Shown here one piece after another: positions 5,345-7,950 of a DNA stretch of 7,950 bases. The DNA is from Acidimicrobiia bacterium (GTDB taxonomy: Bacteria > Actinomycetota > Acidimicrobiia > Acidimicrobiales > AC-14): NCBI GenBank assembly GCA_019243595.1, contig JAFAUA010000423.1, forward strand, positions 1 through 7,950. Reading direction: 5' to 3'. Position numbers and translations under genes: made by a program. Position 1 is the first letter of the stretch, and each line of letters begins with the position of its first letter. The notes beneath the pieces were generated by a model. The model had not been told where the DNA came from. It searched no databases and was given only the letters and a program-made list of their open reading frames with translations.

Positions 5345-5977
5345 ATGTCGACGTCCGTTGTTCCGATGATGACGTCGACCGTCATGATCCAGGAGCACGA
5401 CCTGAGCGATACAGACCCGTGGGCGACGTGGGCCCGGGCGCTCGACCTGGCGCCCGCTAACGACGAGCCCGCAGTCGCCCCGCTGCACCCCGCGGAAGTC
5501 GAGGCGGCCGGGTTGAAGGTGGAGCTGGCGGCGGCGCGCGTCCGCATCGCCGAGCTCGAGCGGGATCGCGACGAGGTCATCCGGCGGGCCGAGGAGCTGT
5601 TGACGGGAGTTCGCGAGCGCGCCGATCAGCGTCTTGTCGAAGAGCGCCGGCGCGCCGACGAGCTTGCGGCGCAGCTCCGAGACGCGTGGATGGCGACGGC
5701 GATCCTCCGCCGGGCTCGCCCGCTGCGCCTGCGCGACTCCGAGCCCGCCACGCCCCTCGAGGCCGAAGAGGAGCTCGTCGAGGCGTTCGACGAGTACGAA
5801 ACCGACCCGGCCTTCGCGGCCGAGTCGCCGGAGCTGGCGAGCGAGATCGAGTCGCTGCGTCAGCGTCTGCGCAGCCAACTCCACCGCCCACCCGACATGT
5901 CCACGGTGGAGGACGGGGTCGACCGGCTGCGGGAGTCCCGCCTAAAGCGAGACGCGGAGGGCAAGCACCGCACGTAA
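5345..5977 (+). CDS. Coiled-coil protein of unknown function
   Basis: A 210-aa protein I do not recognise. Residues 1-47 are low in structure and contain a WATWARALDLAP segment (26-37). Residues about 48-115 are a charged Ala/Glu/Arg/Leu helix with heptad-like spacing (KVELAAARVRIAELERDRDE), predicted coiled coil. A basic patch follows (LRRARPLRLR, 121-130), then an acidic stretch (137-163), and a second helix (SEIESLRQRLRSQL, 166-179). There is no signal peptide or membrane segment, so it is cytosolic or membrane-associated through a partner. The start is uncertain: ATG 5345 follows a G-run (5336-5340) with 4-nt spacing, while ATG 5369 and 5384 are alternatives. It lies 24 bp upstream of the PAP2 gene, in the same frame, and is probably cotranscribed with it. 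DivIVA-like or scaffold roles are only guesses. Confidence 0.75.
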   Translation: MSTSVVPMMTSTVMIQEHDLSDTDPWATWARALDLAPANDEPAVAPLHPAEVEAAGLKVELAAARVRIAELERDRDEVIRRAEELLTGVRERADQRLVEERRRADELAAQLRDAWMATAILRRARPLRLRDSEPATPLEAEEELVEAFDEYETDPAFAAESPELASEIESLRQRLRSQLHRPPDMSTVEDGVDRLRESRLKRDAEGKHRT

Positions 5978-6001
5978 GACCAGGCGGTAGACATAGACGC
6001 C

Positions 6002-6838
6002 GTGGCAGACCCGCGGCGGCCGCGCACCTGGTGGACCTTCCCGTTGACCCAAGCCGTGTTCTGTTACGCGGTCTACAACGGCTTCGAGTGGGTGCGCTCC
6101 CAGGTCGAGGGGTCCCGCGCTCAGTCGATCATCCACGCCCGGCAGATCATTTCGACCGAGCGCTTCCTCCACATCTTTCACGAGGCGCGCGTCGAGCACT
6201 GGATCCTGCCCTGCGCGCCGCTGTGCAACGTGAAGGCGACGGCGCACCTGAACGAGTACGCCATCAGGTTCTGGAACATCTACTACGGCCTGATGCACTT
6301 CGCGGTACCGGCGCTGGTGCTGATCTACCTGTACCACTGGCAATTCGACCGCTACCGCCTGTGGCGCAACACGGCGGGGTTCATGCTGGCGATCTCACTG
6401 CTCGGCTTCTGGCTGTACCCGGTGCTGCCGCCGCGATTGCTGGCGGTTCACTTCGGTTTCTTCGACGCCTCCCACTTCGGGGGCTGGGGCGCGATCGGCA
6501 AGGCCGAGGCCGGCCCGATGGCGAACGCCTTCGCGGCGATGCCGAGCCTCCACATCGGCTGGTCGACGTGGTGTGCATGCGCGGCCGTGCCCGTCGTCCG
6601 GAACCGGGTGGCGAAGGTGCTGTTGATCCTGCACCCGATCGTCACCTTCTTCGCTGTGGTCATCACCGCCAACCACTACATCCTCGACGGCATCGGCGGA
6701 CTGGTGACCCTCGCGCTCGGCTACCTCGTGGCGCGGGCTGTCACGCGCGCACCGGCCGATGGCGCCGAAAAATCGCCACCCGCGGCATCGGATACATATC
6801 CCGATCCGATGACCACGGCGCCTCGGGCGCCAGGATGA
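6002..6838 (+). CDS. PAP2 superfamily membrane protein (Aur1/Ipt1-like, PAP2_3 type)
   Basis: A 278-aa integral membrane lipid phosphatase/phosphotransferase of the PAP2_3 branch, which acts on phospholipid or inositol-phosphate substrates at the membrane. Motifs seen are YPVLPPR (139-145), MPSLHIGWS (180-188, His184 stabilises the intermediate), and HYILD (225-229, nucleophile His225 and Asp229). Hydrophobic segments lie near 94-112, 124-141, 186-199, 205-222 and 230-247, with a weaker one near 14-28. The start is GTG at 6002; a Shine-Dalgarno-like AGGCGG lies at 5982-5987, rather far upstream, and an in-frame TAA (5975-5977, the previous gene's stop) limits any extension. The last 32 residues form a Pro/Ala-rich tail encoded opposite the end of the next gene. 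The exact lipid substrate is unknown. Confidence 0.88.
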   Translation: MADPRRPRTWWTFPLTQAVFCYAVYNGFEWVRSQVEGSRAQSIIHARQIISTERFLHIFHEARVEHWILPCAPLCNVKATAHLNEYAIRFWNIYYGLMHFAVPALVLIYLYHWQFDRYRLWRNTAGFMLAISLLGFWLYPVLPPRLLAVHFGFFDASHFGGWGAIGKAEAGPMANAFAAMPSLHIGWSTWCACAAVPVVRNRVAKVLLILHPIVTFFAVVITANHYILDGIGGLVTLALGYLVARAVTRAPADGAEKSPPAASDTYPDPMTTAPRAPG

Positions 6839-7832
6839 GTCGGGCGAGGGGCACGAGCACGTCGTCGTAGTTGACCCGCCAGCCGGCAAAGTCCCGCCAG
6901 GCCTGGTCGCGGTCCTCTTTCAACGGCAGGCCCTCTGCGGCCAGCTGGTCGTAGACCGCGTCGTACTCCTCGCGGGTGATGCTGATCGGGTCCTCCGGCG
7001 CCGGGTTCATCTTGTGCGGGATGCCGAAGATCTTGGCGATGCGGCGCAGGCACAGGTAGCCGGCCCTGATGCACAGCTCGGCGCGCGGCTCCCGCTCCTG
7101 GTCGATCGTCGACGCCGCGAACGACGCCGAGTCGAGCACGGCGCCCGCCGACGTCAACCAGTTGCGGCGGGGGAGGGGCGAGCGGAAGTTCACCAAGGCC
7201 GGATAGGACGTGTGGGTCTCCTCGACGTCGGCGAACCATTCCTCCCACAAGGCGAACTGCGGGCCCAGCTGGTCGAGGCCGTGGATGATGTAGAAGCGGC
7301 GCAGCATCTCGTGGACCGACGGCGGGTTGCCGGCGCGGGTCTCGAGCAGGGTGACGAGCTGCTCCCGCCGCGAGAAGGCGGCGTAGAGCGAGGGCAGGTA
7401 CGAGATGAGCAGGGCGATCAAACCGAGGCCCAGCGCCGCCTCGGTGTAGGCCAGGATCGTCTGGGGGAGCGCGGGAGGTGCGCGGAAGCCGAACGTGAAC
7501 ACCGACCCCGCCTCGGTGAACGCGCCGCGGAGGCCGATGCCACCGAGGGCCCAGAAGATCCCCGTGTACCCGACCACGACGAACATGAGCCAGGCGAACG
7601 GGAGCGTCAGCAGGCCGACGGGCCCGTAGAACGCCATGATGCGGTCCGTCGACTCGTAGGTCTTGGTGCGGTTGGCGAAGAAGACGAACACCGACCGCCA
7701 GCCGATGAAGACGATCCGGGTGAGGGTCGCGGACTCGCCGCGCGGCAGCACGACAGTGACGACCGCCGAGTAAAGGACGAGCGCCACGAGGAGCGCGCCG
7801 CCGACGAACGCGAGGGCGTGGACGGCGATCAC
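6741..7832 (-). CDS. Membrane protein with channel-like pore segment, unknown function
   Basis: A 363-aa protein. Predicted membrane helices lie near 4-28, 68-96 and 122-153. Between the last two, GSVFTFGFR (109-117) sits where a potassium channel has its pore loop and TxGY/FG filter, followed by a helix rich in Gly/Leu (EAALGLGLIALLISYLPSLY, 131-150). About 210 C-terminal residues are soluble and probably cytosolic, including HTSYPALVNFRSP (207-219), NWLTSAGAVLDSA (224-236), WRVNYDD (318-324) and APWSSDR (338-344). From memory such proteins are widespread in actinobacteria and usually annotated hypothetical or ion-channel-like. The start is GTG at 7832 with AAGGA (7840-7844) and a 7-nt spacer. 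It follows the HtrA-like gene by 28 bp. The channel role is inferred; the filter lacks the final Gly (GFR rather than GFG). Confidence 0.85.
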   Translation of the reverse strand: MIAVHALAFVGGALLVALVLYSAVVTVVLPRGESATLTRIVFIGWRSVFVFFANRTKTYESTDRIMAFYGPVGLLTLPFAWLMFVVVGYTGIFWALGGIGLRGAFTEAGSVFTFGFRAPPALPQTILAYTEAALGLGLIALLISYLPSLYAAFSRREQLVTLLETRAGNPPSVHEMLRRFYIIHGLDQLGPQFALWEEWFADVEETHTSYPALVNFRSPLPRRNWLTSAGAVLDSASFAASTIDQEREPRAELCIRAGYLCLRRIAKIFGIPHKMNPAPEDPISITREEYDAVYDQLAAEGLPLKEDRDQAWRDFAGWRVNYDDVLVPLARLILAPEAPWSSDRDMYPMPRVAIFRRHRPVRA

Positions 7833-7860
7833 CGCCCCATCCTTACTTGAGAACCGGCTG

Positions 7861-7950
7861 TTACTGCTGGAGCTCGACCGGGCGGACGGTCACCTCGAGG
7901 ACCTCGCCGTTGCGGAAGACACGCACGCAGACCTCACGGCCGATGCGGTC
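7861..7950 (-). CDS. C-terminus of probable PDZ-domain serine protease (HtrA/trypsin-like), partial
   Basis: Only the last 29 codons are inside the window; the TAA stop is at 7861-7863 and the gene continues past 7950. The residues DRIGREVCVRVFRNGEVLEV (the first 20) and the ending TVRPVELQQ match the final beta-strands of a PDZ domain as found at the C-terminus of DegP/HtrA-type proteases (pattern: IG..V.V.V.R.G....V.V.P.E). The catalytic domain is not visible, so a PDZ protein of another type remains possible. It is upstream of the membrane protein gene with a 28-bp gap, so the two may be cotranscribed. Confidence 0.65.
   Translation of the reverse strand, partial: DRIGREVCVRVFRNGEVLEVTVRPVELQQ

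Noticed and set aside
5291..5884. Minus-strand open frame of about 197 codons opposite the coiled-coil gene
   Set aside because: It has no recognisable domain and an Arg/Gly-rich composition, while the plus-strand frame shows coherent helical heptads and gene-like spacing to PAP2.

Overview
The window is high-GC DNA with strong G/C bias at third codon positions, GTG and TTG starts, and an actinobacterial gene mix: LLM flavoenzyme, two SDRs, an IclR regulator, an Flp pilin with a GASLVEY processing site, and an Aur1/Ipt1-type PAP2 protein. An actinobacterium is likely, perhaps of the Acidimicrobiia. That taxonomic reading is inference. No rRNA, tRNA, CRISPR array, transposase or phage gene was seen.

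Left part (1-4812): five minus-strand genes are packed as one probable operon, read from right to left. They are an LLM-class flavin-dependent monooxygenase (TTG start), an SDR with a degenerate active site, an SGNH/GDSL hydrolase, an IclR-family regulator, and a canonical SDR. Gaps are 3, 11, -4 and 4 bp. The chemistry fits a route from alcohol to ketone (SDR), then ester or lactone (Baeyer-Villiger-type LLM), then acid plus alcohol (SGNH esterase), with its own regulator inside the operon. The substrate cannot be read from the sequence. Downstream of the operon, 1-196 holds no convincing gene, but has a 14-bp GC palindrome and a perfect 15-bp inverted repeat with a 49-bp spacer.

Middle (4813-5344): the operon leader has an inverted repeat overlapping the ribosome binding site. 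Next come two overlapping, mutually exclusive hairpins, then a 65-aa Flp-type pilin gene on the minus strand with no assembly genes beside it. A 118-bp divergent promoter region with three palindromes separates it from the plus-strand genes.

Right part (5345-7950): a plus-strand pair encodes a coiled-coil protein of unknown function and a PAP2-family membrane phosphatase/transferase. A minus-strand gene for a three-helix membrane protein with a channel-like pore motif converges on the PAP2 gene, and the two coding regions overlap tail to tail by 98 bp. Upstream of it, cut by the window edge, is the C-terminus of a probable PDZ-containing HtrA-type protease.

Most of this is ordinary metabolic and envelope gene content. 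The best candidates for something new are the LLM-SDR-SGNH operon, the SDR lacking its catalytic Asn, the orphan pilin locus, and the 98-bp antisense overlap.
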